Shown: positions 40,139-49,306, numbered from the stretch's first letter. The stretch is 64,000 bases of DNA from Chryseobacterium sp. GVT01B (GCF_019970045.1 NZ_JAHXYI010000003.1:653764-717763), one strand, 5' to 3'. The notes: generated from the sequence alone by a model not told the origin. Numbers and translations are program-made.

Positions 40139-40860
40139 TTTAGTGCTGGTTTCTGATTTCTGGTTTCTGGTTAATTTGTTGCTAGTTGCTAGTTGCTAGT
40201 TGCTGGTTTCTAGTTTTTGTTTTTAGTCGATTGGGTATATTGGTTATGGCTTGTAATAGTTCTGTGGTTATTAGTCTTTACATTAAACAATCCAAAATAA
40301 TAACATCAAGAAATAAGTCAAAAAACAAAACAATCCACATCACCCAAACTCCAGATTCTAACACCCCGAAATCCATACCCTTAAAACTAGCATCCCAAAT
40401 CCCATAACCCCGCACCTCGTAACTTCCCCATGTAACACTCTCAACCTTTACACTACACTTAATCACAAACCAGCAACCAGCAACTCGTATCCCACAACGA
40501 ATACCCCCGCACCCCGAATCCCGTAACTTATCTCATGTAACATCCTCAACCTTTATCCCTACACTTAATCACAAACTAGCAACTGGTAACTCGTACCCTG
40601 CAACCAATTCCCCCGCACCTTGCATCCCGTAACTTATCTCATGTAACATCCTCAACCTTTATCCCTACACTTAATCACCAACCAGCAACTCGTATCCCAC
40701 AACCAATACCCCCGCACCCCGAATCCCGCACCCTCCCCATGTAACACCCTCAACCTTTATAGCTACACTTAATCACAAACTAGCAACCAGCAACGGACCA
40801 ACTATCAACTCACAACCTCACAACCGGAATCCCATAACCAACAACCCTCAATTTTTTCAT
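40139..40860. repeat. Bipolar word-repeat region (G/T-rich arm, then C/A-rich tandem copies)
   Basis: From 40139 to about 40240 the plus strand is made of TTTCTGG / TTGCTAGT words; after about 40310 it is C/A-rich with the complementary words AACCAGCAACTCGTATC, CCCGCACC and ATCCCGTAAC. The C/A part holds four copies of a unit beginning TGTAAC(A/T)C(C/T)CTCAACC at 40431, 40536, 40642 and 40740 (period 98-106 bp). No credible gene is present. The arms could fold back on each other. Same vocabulary as 26401-26468 and 26925-26954. Confidence 0.8.
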
Positions 40861-40889
40861 CCAACAATAAAATCAAACAAAAAAACTGA

Positions 40890-40897
40890 TATATTTG
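40890..40897 (+). promoter_or_regulatory. -7 promoter element of DUF1569 gene
   Basis: TATATTTG, exact TAnnTTTG match, 22 bp upstream of the ATG at 40920. Confidence 0.5.
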
Positions 40898-40919
40898 TCT
40901 GTAGTAAAATAGAAATTAT

Positions 40920-41375
40920 ATGGAAAATGTATTTGATGCAAAAGATGCTCAAAATTATATTGATAGGATAAATAAGTTGGTGGAAGATACGCATGGTTTA
41001 TGGGGGAAAATGACCGTAGACCAGATGCTTGCACACTGTTGTATCACTTATGAAATGATTTATGAGCCGGAAAAACATAAAAAACCGGGATCTATTGCAA
41101 AATTTATATTAAAAACCTTTGTGAAACCTAAAGTAGTAGGAGAGAAAGCATATCCAAGAGATTCTCCTACGGCTCCACAGTTTTTGGTAACTACCAGAAA
41201 AAACTTTCACGAAGAAAAAACAAGACTGATTGGTTTTATTCAGAAAACACAGCAATTGGGGGCAGATGCTTTTGATGGAAAAGAATCTTTTTCTTTCGGA
41301 AAATTAAAGGCTCAGGAGTGGAATAATATGTTTGCTAAACATCTGAACCACCATCTGTCACAATTTGGCGTTTAA
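40920..41375 (+). CDS. DUF1569 protein (DinB-like fold)
   Basis: 151 residues matching DUF1569: LWGKMTVDQMLAHCCITYEM, PRDSPTAPQFLVTTRKNF and, near the end, WNNMFAKHLNHHLSQFGV. The spaced histidines (His40, and the HLNHHL cluster) are placed as in DinB-superfamily proteins that bind a divalent metal. No signal peptide, so cytoplasmic. The biochemical role is unknown; DinB relatives include thiol-dependent transferases. First gene of a short run of small genes ending with a VOC protein. Confidence 0.8.
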   Translation: MENVFDAKDAQNYIDRINKLVEDTHGLWGKMTVDQMLAHCCITYEMIYEPEKHKKPGSIAKFILKTFVKPKVVGEKAYPRDSPTAPQFLVTTRKNFHEEKTRLIGFIQKTQQLGADAFDGKESFSFGKLKAQEWNNMFAKHLNHHLSQFGV

Positions 41376-41385
41376 AACTCACTGC

Positions 41386-41856
41386 ATGAAAAAAACTTTA
41401 TTACTCTTCCTTCTGGCGGCCAATTTTGTATTGGGGCAGATGCCGGATATTTCAAATACATGGCTGAACAACAGTAAACCTTATCTGGGAACTATCGGAA
41501 ACAAAGGTCAGGAGCTGAAACTGAAGATCAATATTTCTGAACAGAATAAAAAGAATGATCAGGAATATTTTGTTTCAGGATATTCCCTTGTGGATACCAA
41601 CTACACAAAGTTTGAAGGTAAGATTACCATTTCAAAATATAAAGATTCCAGAAAGCAGGGAACCGTGTTTGGGGAATATGAACTGGCAGAAGAGAATAAA
41701 GGAAAACATTCAGGGCTTTTTAAGGGAAGATTTGTCTATAATTTTAAGTGGAATAAGAAAACAGAAAAAATTGAAGGGCAATATATTGAACTGATAGGAG
41801 ACTGGAAAAGTTATGATGGAACGATAGCGTTTAAGACCCATTTAAAAAACCAATAA
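41386..41856 (+). CDS. Secreted protein of unknown function
   Basis: 156 residues from the ATG at 41386; a TTG 21 bp upstream overlaps the DUF1569 stop and is less likely. A signal peptide (MKKTLLLFLLAANFVLGQ) is followed by a beta-rich body with a run of Tyr/Lys-rich strands (KFEGKITISKYKDSRKQ, GRFVYNFKWNKKTEKIEGQY). I recognise no family. It lies 10 bp after DUF1569 and 2 bp before a membrane protein gene. Confidence 0.65.
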   Translation: MKKTLLLFLLAANFVLGQMPDISNTWLNNSKPYLGTIGNKGQELKLKINISEQNKKNDQEYFVSGYSLVDTNYTKFEGKITISKYKDSRKQGTVFGEYELAEENKGKHSGLFKGRFVYNFKWNKKTEKIEGQYIELIGDWKSYDGTIAFKTHLKNQ

Positions 41857-41858
41857 CC

Positions 41859-42263
41859 ATGCTGAGAAGAATATTAGCCGTGGTGGTGGGACTTATTGTA
41901 GGTTCCATTTGTATTACAGTCGTAGAAAAAATAGGCCATTATCTGTATCCTCCTCCCGCAGAAGCTTCCGCCGGAGATATGGAGGCACTGAAAGTGTATA
42001 TTAATGAAGCTCCTTTTATGGCTTTATTCATTATTATTCTGGCGTACACCTTGGCAGCAGTTATTTCCGGATTTACAGCCTCAAAAATTTCTAATAACGG
42101 AAAACCTGCAGCAGCCATAATCTGTGGAATTATTTTTTTACTGATGACCATTTACATGATGGTGTCTTTACCTACTCCAATCTGGTTCTGGATTTTAGGA
42201 ATCCTCGTTTGGGGACTGGTTTTCCTAGGACATAAACTCGCTTTAAAAACAAAAAAAATATGA
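41859..42263 (+). CDS. Small membrane protein of unknown function
   Basis: 134 residues with four predicted spans (about 3-24, 52-74, 84-104, 108-127). The loop after span 1 reads HYLYPPPAEASAGDMEALK. Its stop overlaps the next ATG by 4 bp, so it is translated together with the VOC gene. No family recognised with confidence. Confidence 0.65.
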   Translation: MLRRILAVVVGLIVGSICITVVEKIGHYLYPPPAEASAGDMEALKVYINEAPFMALFIIILAYTLAAVISGFTASKISNNGKPAAAIICGIIFLLMTIYMMVSLPTPIWFWILGILVWGLVFLGHKLALKTKKI

Positions 42264-42631
42264 AATTAGGAGCATTTTCAATCAGCTTAAGTGTAAAAGA
42301 TCTTCAGAAATCCAAGGACTTTTATGAGAAGCTGGGCTTTACAACAATGGCAGGAACTACAGAAAGTAATTATCTGATCATGAAAAACGGGTCTACATTG
42401 ATAGGGCTTTTTCAGGCTATGTTTGACGGAAATATGCTTACTTTCAATCCGGGATGGGACGAAAATGCACAGAATCTTGACTCTTTTGACGATGTGCGTG
42501 AAATTCAGAAAAGATTAAAAGAAAGTGGAATTGAGATCGGAAAAGAAGCTGATGAAACAACTTCAGGACCTGAACATATTTACCTGAAAGATCCCGATGG
42601 AAATATGATTCTTATAGATCAGCACAGGTAA
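42260..42631 (+). CDS. VOC-superfamily (glyoxalase/bleomycin-resistance-like) protein
   Basis: 123 residues with the VOC pattern: MKLGAFSISLSVKDLQKS, DFYEKLGF, and the closing HIYLKDPDGNMILIDQH. Such proteins bind a metal or a small ligand between paired beta-alpha-beta-beta-beta units; members include lactoylglutathione lyases and antibiotic-binding proteins. The exact activity cannot be told. Overlaps the preceding gene by 4 bp. Confidence 0.82.
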   Translation: MKLGAFSISLSVKDLQKSKDFYEKLGFTTMAGTTESNYLIMKNGSTLIGLFQAMFDGNMLTFNPGWDENAQNLDSFDDVREIQKRLKESGIEIGKEADETTSGPEHIYLKDPDGNMILIDQHR

Positions 42632-42688
42632 TTATCTGGAAAACGGTACAAAAACAACTTAAAAAAACTTAACTAATAAAAAACAACT

Positions 42689-43138
42689 ATGGCAACAGTA
42701 AACGTTTATTTAACATTCAATGGAAATTGCAAAGAAGTATTTGATTTCTATAAATCTGTTTTTGGAGGAGAGTATCCTTACATTGGAACATTTGGAGAAA
42801 TGCCTCCAATGGAAGGGAAAGAAACTCCCGAGGAAGACAAAGACAAAATCATGCATGTTTCACTTCCAATCTCTAAAGAAACCATATTGATGGGAAGCGA
42901 TACAGGAGGAGAATGGTCTTCCAATTTCAAAGCCGGGAACAATTTCTCTATTTCTATCAATGCAGAATCTAAAGAAGAAGCTGATAAATTATTCGGAGGT
43001 CTTTCTGCAGGTGGACAGGTAACAATGCCAATGGCAGATACTTTCTGGGGAGCTTATTTCGGAATGTTTAGCGATAAATTCGGAATCAACTGGATGGTAA
43101 ACTATGATGATCCTGCTAAAATGCAGCAGCATCCATAA
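42689..43138 (+). CDS. PhnB-like VOC-superfamily protein
   Basis: 149 residues of the PhnB/3-demethylubiquinone-methyltransferase-like VOC group: VNVYLTFNGNCKEVFDFYKS, FGGEYPYIGTFGEMPP, and a C-terminal WGAYFGMFSDKFGINWMVNY. Function is unknown for most of the family. It follows the other VOC gene by 57 bp and is ended by the hairpin at 43175. Confidence 0.83.
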   Translation: MATVNVYLTFNGNCKEVFDFYKSVFGGEYPYIGTFGEMPPMEGKETPEEDKDKIMHVSLPISKETILMGSDTGGEWSSNFKAGNNFSISINAESKEEADKLFGGLSAGGQVTMPMADTFWGAYFGMFSDKFGINWMVNYDDPAKMQQHP

Positions 43139-43174
43139 AATTAATATTTTGTATTTGAAATATAGTTAGAACTT

Positions 43175-43202
43175 ACCGGCAGTTACATTGCCGGTTTTTT
43201 AT
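43175..43202 (+). terminator. Terminator after PhnB-like gene
   Basis: ACCGGCA (43175-43181) pairs with TGCCGGT (43189-43195) and runs into T6. Confidence 0.88.
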
Positions 43203-43208
43203 TTGCTC

Positions 43209-43216
43209 TATATTTG
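43209..43216 (+). promoter_or_regulatory. -7 promoter element of DUF1398 gene
   Basis: TATATTTG, exact TAnnTTTG match, directly after the preceding terminator. The leader to the ATG would be about 90 nt. Confidence 0.45.
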
Positions 43217-43310
43217 CATCCCTAAATTTTTTAAATTTGATAAAAAAGTACATCAGAGGTAATAAAATGATGGAAGATTTTTACTTAATCACCTAAAAAA
43301 ACATAAAAAA

Positions 43311-43703
43311 ATGAAATTTACAATTGAAGACATTAAAACCGAGCATCAAAAAGTGAAAAGCGGAGCCGATTTCCCTGCATATATTCAGGCTGTAAAAAAA
43401 TTAGGGGTTTCTCATTATACAACCTATGTCTCTGATGGAAATACAGAATATTTTGATCAGGAAAATCAATCTGTGCAGACGGGAAGCAAGTACGACCCAC
43501 TTACTGTTTCAGAAAACTTAAACCTTGAAAATTTTAAACTGAGGCTCAAGCTTCACCAACAGGGAGAAACAGATTATATGACTTTCTGTAATGACTGTGC
43601 AGAAAACGGAATCAAAGGATGGAAAATGGATCTTCATGGAATGACCTGTACTTATTTTGGCCAAAATGAAGCTGATGTACTGACAGAACAGGTTCCAGGG
43701 TAA
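43311..43703 (+). CDS. DUF1398 protein
   Basis: 130 residues resembling DUF1398: VKSGADFPAYIQAVKKLGV, HYTTYVSDGNTEYFD and FCNDCAENGIKGWKMDL near the end. The family has no known function; relatives are small cytoplasmic proteins often induced in starvation or stress. No signal peptide. It stands alone between a terminator and the promoter of the DUF2490 gene. Confidence 0.75.
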   Translation: MKFTIEDIKTEHQKVKSGADFPAYIQAVKKLGVSHYTTYVSDGNTEYFDQENQSVQTGSKYDPLTVSENLNLENFKLRLKLHQQGETDYMTFCNDCAENGIKGWKMDLHGMTCTYFGQNEADVLTEQVPG

Positions 43704-43771
43704 TGTTTTAGAGAAAGGCAGGTGAAAATTATTGTATCCGGTTTTCTTTCAATCATGTTGTAAAATAGTAT

Positions 43772-43802
43772 TTGCTATTATTGATTTAAAATATTAATTT
43801 TG
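43772..43802 (+). promoter_or_regulatory. Promoter of DUF2490 gene
   Basis: TTG (43772-43774) and TAATTTTG (43795-43802), 20 bp apart, 32 bp upstream of the ATG. Confidence 0.55.
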
Positions 43803-43834
43803 TTAAAAACGATAGATAATAGTAATTAGCAGGC

Positions 43835-44512
43835 ATGAGAAAGGTTTTTACGAAGTTGGCATTCACAGTATTAGGTTTGGGCTCCATTTTGACATTTGCT
43901 CAAAAAAGTGATCTGGGAGCATGGTATATGTATTTTGGAAATAACAAAATCAGTAAGAAACTGAACTGGCATAATGAGATTCAGTATCGTAATTTTGATG
44001 CGGTCGGAGATCTGGAGCAGTTACTGATCCGTACAGGGATTGGATATGATCTTACGGAAAATAATAACAATGTTTTATTGGGATATGGTTTCATTCTGAG
44101 CCAGCCTTATGTAAACGGTGAGAAAAAAGAAAATATAGAACACCGAATTTTCCAGCAGTATATTACCAAACAGAAGTTCGGGCGTTTTTACCTTCAGCAT
44201 CGTTACCGTTTGGAAGAACGTTTTCTGGAAGATGATTTCAGGATGAGGTTTCGATACATGTTGGGAGTCAATATTCCGATTACACAAAAAGAAATGCTGC
44301 CGAAAACCCTTTATGCATCAGTATACAATGAGATTTTTCTGCACTTTAATAATCCGGTTTTTGACAGAAACAGAGTCTATGGTGCTTTAGGATATGTCAT
44401 CAATAAAAACATGAGGATTGAAGCAGGTTATATGAATCAGATTCAGGAAAACAGAAATCGTGGCCAGATTCAGATTGGTTTCTATAATAATATTCCATTT
44501 ACCAAAAACTGA
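43835..44512 (+). CDS. DUF2490 outer-membrane protein
   Basis: 225 residues with a signal peptide ending at TFAQK. The body has alternating strands typical of a small outer-membrane barrel: DLGAWYMYFGNNKI, LNWHNEIQYRNF, RFYLQHRYRLEERFL and a C-terminal INKNMRIEAGYMNQ. DUF2490 proteins are common in Bacteroidota and their role is not established. The bestrophin gene follows 76 bp later without a clear terminator, so the two may be co-expressed. Confidence 0.8.
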   Translation: MRKVFTKLAFTVLGLGSILTFAQKSDLGAWYMYFGNNKISKKLNWHNEIQYRNFDAVGDLEQLLIRTGIGYDLTENNNNVLLGYGFILSQPYVNGEKKENIEHRIFQQYITKQKFGRFYLQHRYRLEERFLEDDFRMRFRYMLGVNIPITQKEMLPKTLYASVYNEIFLHFNNPVFDRNRVYGALGYVINKNMRIEAGYMNQIQENRNRGQIQIGFYNNIPFTKN

Positions 44513-44588
44513 TTGTAACCGCTGCTGAATGCTTGATGAAGACCATTATTTGAAAATAAAAAATAATAAACACAAAAAATAAACACCT

Positions 44589-45593
44589 ATGCATTCAGGA
44601 AAAAGATTTGGAGCCCGTGAGTTCATTATCTGGACCAGACGGAGTATTTATGCTCTTGTCGTATTATCAGCCATTCCTACTGTTCTGTACTTTTTAGGAT
44701 GGAAATTCCTTTCCGTTCCGTGGCAGCCAATTGCCATCATGGGAACTGCAGTTGCTTTTATTGTTGGTTTTAAAAACAATGCCAGCTACAGCAGACTCTG
44801 GGAAGCAAGACAGATCTATGGAGCTATTATCAATGACAGCCGTAGTTTCGGATATATTCTGAGAGACGCTCTGCTTTCCAAAGATGCAGGTAAAGTAAAA
44901 GAAATGTTTCTTCGTCATTATGCATGGCTTACCGCACTGAGATTTCAGCTTCGTGAGCCGAGAGCATGGGAAAACATGGGCACAGACCAGTTTGATGAAT
45001 ATGCTAAAAAGTATGACATTCCGGAGAGGCTTTCCAAGCTGGATGAAGAATTGAAAAAATACCTTTCGGAAAGCGAGCTTCAGTATATTTTAAGCAAAAA
45101 AAACAGGGCAACACAATTGATGGCCAAACAGAGTAAAGCACTTTCCGAAGCCTATGAAAAAGGAGAAATTAACGATTTTCAATGGACACAGATCAATCAG
45201 CAATTGGTGAAGTTTACAGATAACCAGGGAAAAGCTGAAAGAATTAAAAACTTTCCTTATCCAAGAAACTTTTCTTCAATCACTACTTATCTTTTGCTGT
45301 TGTTCATTGTTTTTGTGCCTTTCGGATTGCTGAAAGAACTTGATAAATTAGGAGACGGAACAATAGTGGAGGGCTGGACATTATGGTTTAATATTCCGTT
45401 TTCTTTATTGGTAACGTGGTGTTTTCATACCTTGGATAGTGTTGGAGAAGCTTCCGTAAATCCATTTGAAGGAAGTCCTAACGATGTGCCAATCACCCAG
45501 ATCAGCCGTACCATAGAAATAGATATGAGAGATATGCTGGATGAGTCTGATCTTCCGCCGGCCATTACTCCGAAGAACAATATTGTACTCTAA
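44589..45593 (+). CDS. Bestrophin-family anion channel
   Basis: 334 residues. Four membrane segments; the N-terminal half has VAFIVGFKNNASYSRLWEAR, the most conserved stretch of bacterial bestrophins (DUF of the RFP-TM type), and the C-terminal part has VEGWTLWFNIPFSLLVTW and NPFEGSPNDVP. Bacterial members form pentameric ion channels in the inner membrane. It lies upstream of a CPA1 antiporter gene (89 bp gap), which suggests a shared role in ion or pH balance. Confidence 0.87.
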   Translation: MHSGKRFGAREFIIWTRRSIYALVVLSAIPTVLYFLGWKFLSVPWQPIAIMGTAVAFIVGFKNNASYSRLWEARQIYGAIINDSRSFGYILRDALLSKDAGKVKEMFLRHYAWLTALRFQLREPRAWENMGTDQFDEYAKKYDIPERLSKLDEELKKYLSESELQYILSKKNRATQLMAKQSKALSEAYEKGEINDFQWTQINQQLVKFTDNQGKAERIKNFPYPRNFSSITTYLLLLFIVFVPFGLLKELDKLGDGTIVEGWTLWFNIPFSLLVTWCFHTLDSVGEASVNPFEGSPNDVPITQISRTIEIDMRDMLDESDLPPAITPKNNIVL

Positions 45594-45682
45594 TTTAAAA
45601 TTAAAAGATTAAGATATCTTTCTGTAAAAGCAGGAACCTTATTAATCAAAACAATAAATAACACTTAAAAAAACAACTTAAA

Positions 45683-47296
45683 ATGATTCACAGCTATGTT
45701 ATAATATCTATTGCAGTACTGCTGTCTGTGATGATATTGGTAATGATCGGCCAGAAATTAAAAGTCGCTTACCCGATTTTTCTTGTGATTGCAGGATTGC
45801 TCATAAGCTTTGTGCCGGGAATGCCGCGTATAGAAATAGAACCTGATCTCGTTTTCCTTATTTTCCTGCCCCCTATTTTGTTTGAAGCCGCATGGTTTAC
45901 TTCATGGCAGGATTTTCATAAATGGAGAAAACAAATATTTTCAATGGCTTTCGGATTGGTGTTTTTAACATCCATTGTTGTGGCTTATCTCTCTTCTTCA
46001 ATTATTCCGGGGCTTACGGTAGCAATGGGATTCTTGTTGGGAGGTGTAAATTCCCCACCCGATGCGGTAGCGGCTACTTCGGTGCTGAAACATATGAAAA
46101 TTCCTAAAAAAATAACCAATATTCTGGAAGGAGAGAGCCTTATTAATGATGCATCCAGTTTAATTGTATTTAAATTTGCCCTTGCAGCCGTTATTTCAGG
46201 ACAGTTTATCTGGAGAGATGCTGTTCAGGATTTTTTTACGATGGCGATCGGAGGAATTGCGGTGGGAGTGGCAACAGGCTTTTTATTTGGGGCTTTACTT
46301 AGAATTATTCCTACCAATTCTAATATTGATACTATTATTACCCTTATTGTGCCGTACATTATGTATGTGGGAGCAGAATATTTCCATTTTTCGGGAGTAC
46401 TGGCAGTAGTAGCCGGAGGTTTGCTGATGTCTTATAATTCACATTGTTATTTGAGTCACACCTCAAGAATACAGTCCGGGAACGTGTGGAGTGTACTGAT
46501 ATTTCTGATGAATACGATCATTTTTATTTTGATTGGCCTTGAACTTCCCATTGTAGTGGAAGGAATGAAAGAATATACCATTTCTGAGGGTATTTTCTAC
46601 AGTGTGGTGATTGGTGGTGCAATCATCGGAACAAGAATTCTGTACAGTTATGCATTGATGTATTTCCCAAGAGTGTGTTCCAAAGAATTAAGATTAAAAG
46701 TTCCGAAACCGGATTGGAGAGAACCATTTATTATCAGTTTTGCAGCGATGAGAGGAGTAGTTTCACTAGCTGCAGCACTGTCTATTCCTGCTTTTTTACC
46801 AAACGGAGATGCATTTCCGCACAGAAATATTATTTTATTTGTAACTTTCGTTATTATATTGATTACCCTTGTAGGGCAAGGATTATTGTTGAGTCCGATT
46901 TTGAAATTATTGAATATTCAGGATGCCGGAAGTGAATTGCCGGAAGAAAAACAGGAAGTGATCCTGATGCGTAAGCTGAAAGAAACAGCATTGCACAAGC
47001 TGGATAATGACTTTTCTGAGTTGGCAGTCACAAACAGCTTAGTCCGTCATCAGAAGCATAAACTGGAAAATGAAATGATGCTGATGGCAGATAAAGCCCA
47101 ATGTATGGCCTCCACAGGAGACTATGTATCCGCAATCAATGAAAATAAAGATGTCTTGCGACAGATCATTCAGGCACAAAGAAATGAACTGCACAGAATG
47201 AAAAGAGAAAAGATATTTGACGATCATGTGATGAGGACCATTGAAATGCAACTGGATTTTGATGAAGCGAAGATCACTGGATTTTCACATGGGTAA
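45683..47296 (+). CDS. Na+/H+ antiporter, CPA1 (NhaP) family
   Basis: 537 residues. Twelve or so spans occupy residues 1-420; the ion-binding motifs are GVNSPPDAVAATSV (span 5) and GESLINDASSL (span 6), where the ND pair is the CPA1 signature. A cytoplasmic helical tail of about 115 residues follows (from EEKQEVILMRKLKE). It exchanges Na+ or K+ for protons across the inner membrane. Preceded by the bestrophin gene, followed 15 bp later by an unknown soluble protein gene. Confidence 0.9.
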   Translation: MIHSYVIISIAVLLSVMILVMIGQKLKVAYPIFLVIAGLLISFVPGMPRIEIEPDLVFLIFLPPILFEAAWFTSWQDFHKWRKQIFSMAFGLVFLTSIVVAYLSSSIIPGLTVAMGFLLGGVNSPPDAVAATSVLKHMKIPKKITNILEGESLINDASSLIVFKFALAAVISGQFIWRDAVQDFFTMAIGGIAVGVATGFLFGALLRIIPTNSNIDTIITLIVPYIMYVGAEYFHFSGVLAVVAGGLLMSYNSHCYLSHTSRIQSGNVWSVLIFLMNTIIFILIGLELPIVVEGMKEYTISEGIFYSVVIGGAIIGTRILYSYALMYFPRVCSKELRLKVPKPDWREPFIISFAAMRGVVSLAAALSIPAFLPNGDAFPHRNIILFVTFVIILITLVGQGLLLSPILKLLNIQDAGSELPEEKQEVILMRKLKETALHKLDNDFSELAVTNSLVRHQKHKLENEMMLMADKAQCMASTGDYVSAINENKDVLRQIIQAQRNELHRMKREKIFDDHVMRTIEMQLDFDEAKITGFSHG

Positions 47297-47311
47297 ATAA
47301 TTGAAACTATC

Positions 47312-47944
47312 ATGGCTCAGCAAAAGATTATTGTAAAAACGGAATCCTCAGACCTATGGTGGGGCATACATGGTCTGACAGAAAAAGCGGGATGGGAAGA
47401 TCTTGAACTTTTTTATGCATCAGGAGAGAGAATAGGTTTCGTTTGTTTGAATACAAAAAAATATTTAAGATATTCTCTTGATAGCTTTAAGATCCAGAAT
47501 GATATTGATGCTGATGAAATAGAATTTTATAATACTCTTCAAAATTATCTGGAAGGGAATGAATGTCATTATTGGTTTTATTATGACCATAAAGATGACG
47601 GGCATTTTTTTGAAGTTCCCTATGAAGCACCCAGAAATAAGGAAGGAATAAAACCTTCCTGGATAGACATCTGGCATCCTGATGAAGGAATAGGCATTCA
47701 AACCATTGAAAGAGCAGTTGCTGAATTTGCGGGAAAGTTTCTGGAGATAGAGGATTGCCTGGTTGAAGTGGTACATGATGTTTCATTAGAAGAATCTATT
47801 GCCTCTTTTAAAAAAAGCGAAGAACGTTTTGGAGGAAGAGCTCCTCAAGAAATTGCTTTTTCAGAACAACTGGTCACTGAATTGTCCGGCTTATGGAAAA
47901 TGAATAACGATGAGGTTTTGAAAAAACTTAAAGAAAGTATCTAA
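47312..47944 (+). CDS. Cytoplasmic protein of unknown function
   Basis: 210 residues with no signal peptide or membrane span and a strongly acidic composition. It begins MAQQKIIVKTESSDLWWGIH and contains aromatic-rich strands (ECHYWFYYDHKDDGHFFE). The C-terminal third is helical (EESIASFKKSEERFGGRAPQ). I recognise no family. It starts 15 bp after the antiporter and is followed 11 bp later by a SRPBCC gene, so probably part of one transcript. Confidence 0.6.
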   Translation: MAQQKIIVKTESSDLWWGIHGLTEKAGWEDLELFYASGERIGFVCLNTKKYLRYSLDSFKIQNDIDADEIEFYNTLQNYLEGNECHYWFYYDHKDDGHFFEVPYEAPRNKEGIKPSWIDIWHPDEGIGIQTIERAVAEFAGKFLEIEDCLVEVVHDVSLEESIASFKKSEERFGGRAPQEIAFSEQLVTELSGLWKMNNDEVLKKLKESI

Positions 47945-47955
47945 AGTAAAGAAAT

Positions 47956-48381
47956 ATGATCACACCCATCACTGTTCAATACAAAATAAATGCTCCGGCT
48001 GAAAAAATCTGGAAAGCATTGACCGATAAAAATGAAATGAAATCCTGGTATTTTGATATCCAGGATTTTGCATTAGAAATAGGAAAAGAATTTAATTTCT
48101 TCGAACCCGGAGGTGAAAATAAATACCATCATCAGGGAAAAATTTTAGAAATAATACCTAATCAGAAACTGAAACATACATGGTCATATCCTGATTTTTC
48201 AATGTTAAAAACTATTGTGACCTGGGAATTACTTCCGGAGGACGGACAAACTCTAGTAAAACTTACCCATGAAAATATTGAAAACTTCAAAGACTTGGGA
48301 GATGGTTTTTCAAGAGATAATTTTACACAAGGCTGGAACACTATTTTGGGACAGAGTTTGAAAGAATATTTAGAAAAGTAG
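47956..48381 (+). CDS. SRPBCC-fold (AHSA1-like) protein
   Basis: 141 residues with the AHSA1/START-like pattern: ITVQYKINAPAEKIWKALTD at the start, KSWYFDIQDFALEIGKEF, and the final helix FSRDNFTQGWNTILGQSLKE. The fold encloses a hydrophobic cavity; the ligand is unknown. It starts 11 bp after the preceding gene and ends 3 bp before a GNAT gene. Confidence 0.85.
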   Translation: MITPITVQYKINAPAEKIWKALTDKNEMKSWYFDIQDFALEIGKEFNFFEPGGENKYHHQGKILEIIPNQKLKHTWSYPDFSMLKTIVTWELLPEDGQTLVKLTHENIENFKDLGDGFSRDNFTQGWNTILGQSLKEYLEK

Positions 48382-48384
48382 ATA

Positions 48385-48891
48385 ATGATTACATTACAGC
48401 CCTTTACAATTCACGATGCACCGCTGCTGATTTCAAAGATAGAAGATGAAAGAATGCTTCTTCAGTTTGCCGGGCCCGTATACCGTTTCCCGCTTACAGC
48501 AGAACAGCTGGAGACCGATTTGTCCGATGAAAAAAGAACCTTGTTTACCATTGCAGATCATACAGGAACAACTATTGGTCACGCTCAGATTTTTTTAAAA
48601 GAAAAGACATTTCTGCTGGGCAGAATTCTGATCTGGGATGAAAACAACAGAGGAAAAGGATATGGTAAAAAAGTAATGCAGGAACTTCTTAAATATGGTT
48701 TTAGTCATTTTGATAAAGAAACTGCAGAGCTTAATGTTTACGACTGGAATACCGGAGCTATTGAATGTTATCGGAAAGTAGGTTTTGCTTTTGACCCTGA
48801 AGTTAGAAGCGAAGCGAAGATTGATACAGAAACCTGGGTTTCCCTGAATATGAAAATCCATAAAAATACTTTTGAATTACAGGAATCATGA
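48385..48891 (+). CDS. GNAT-family N-acetyltransferase
   Basis: 168 residues. The acetyl-CoA-binding motif is visible as ENNRGKGYGKKVMQELL, followed by the family's TAELNVYDWNTGAIECYRKV segment, in which the tyrosine of ECYRKVGF is the usual general acid. Substrate unknown. It overlaps the next VOC gene by 4 bp. Confidence 0.87.
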   Translation: MITLQPFTIHDAPLLISKIEDERMLLQFAGPVYRFPLTAEQLETDLSDEKRTLFTIADHTGTTIGHAQIFLKEKTFLLGRILIWDENNRGKGYGKKVMQELLKYGFSHFDKETAELNVYDWNTGAIECYRKVGFAFDPEVRSEAKIDTETWVSLNMKIHKNTFELQES

Positions 48892-49271
48892 CACAGTTTA
48901 CAGCACTTCGTCCTGTTCTCTGGACAGAAAATCTTGATGAGACCATAGGATTTTATATGCGTGTTCTCGGTTTTACCCTGATGGGGAGAAATGATGATTG
49001 GCAATGGGCTTCCCTTCGTAAAGATGAAATATACATCATGCTTTCTCAACCAAACCAACATGAAAAAAATACTTCAATAGGTTTTTCCGGCTCATTTTAT
49101 TTCAATGTAAATAAAGTGGTTGAGCTTTGGGAAGACCTTAAAACAAAGGCAAAAATCTGCTATGAGATTGAATCTTTTGAGTGGGGAATGAGGGAGTTTG
49201 CGATCTATGACAACAACGGTTATATCCTACAATTTGGCGAACTCATAGATAATATTGGCAATACGGAATAA
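48888..49271 (+). CDS. VOC-superfamily (bleomycin-resistance-like) protein
   Basis: 127 residues with VOC features: RPVLWTENLDETIGFYMRVL, FTLMGRNDDWQWASLRKDEI and the closing EFAIYDNNGYILQFGE. Translation-coupled with the GNAT gene by a 4-bp overlap. The ligand cannot be predicted; related proteins bind antibiotics or act as dioxygenase/glyoxalase-like enzymes. Confidence 0.82.
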   Translation: MTQFTALRPVLWTENLDETIGFYMRVLGFTLMGRNDDWQWASLRKDEIYIMLSQPNQHEKNTSIGFSGSFYFNVNKVVELWEDLKTKAKICYEIESFEWGMREFAIYDNNGYILQFGELIDNIGNTE

Positions 49272-49286
49272 AATTTGCTATTTTTG
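49255..49286 (+). promoter_or_regulatory. Promoter of glutaminyl cyclotransferase gene
   Basis: TTG (49255-49257) and TATTTTTG (49279-49286) with 21 bp between them, a full match to the Bacteroidota promoter consensus, 20 bp upstream of the ATG. Confidence 0.6.
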
Positions 49287-49306
49287 GGGAAATATTTAGA
49301 AATTCA

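Noticed and set aside
40186..40466. Two short overlapping ORFs on opposite strands (73 and 62 codons)
   Set aside because: They are written entirely in word-repeat DNA and have no features of real proteins.
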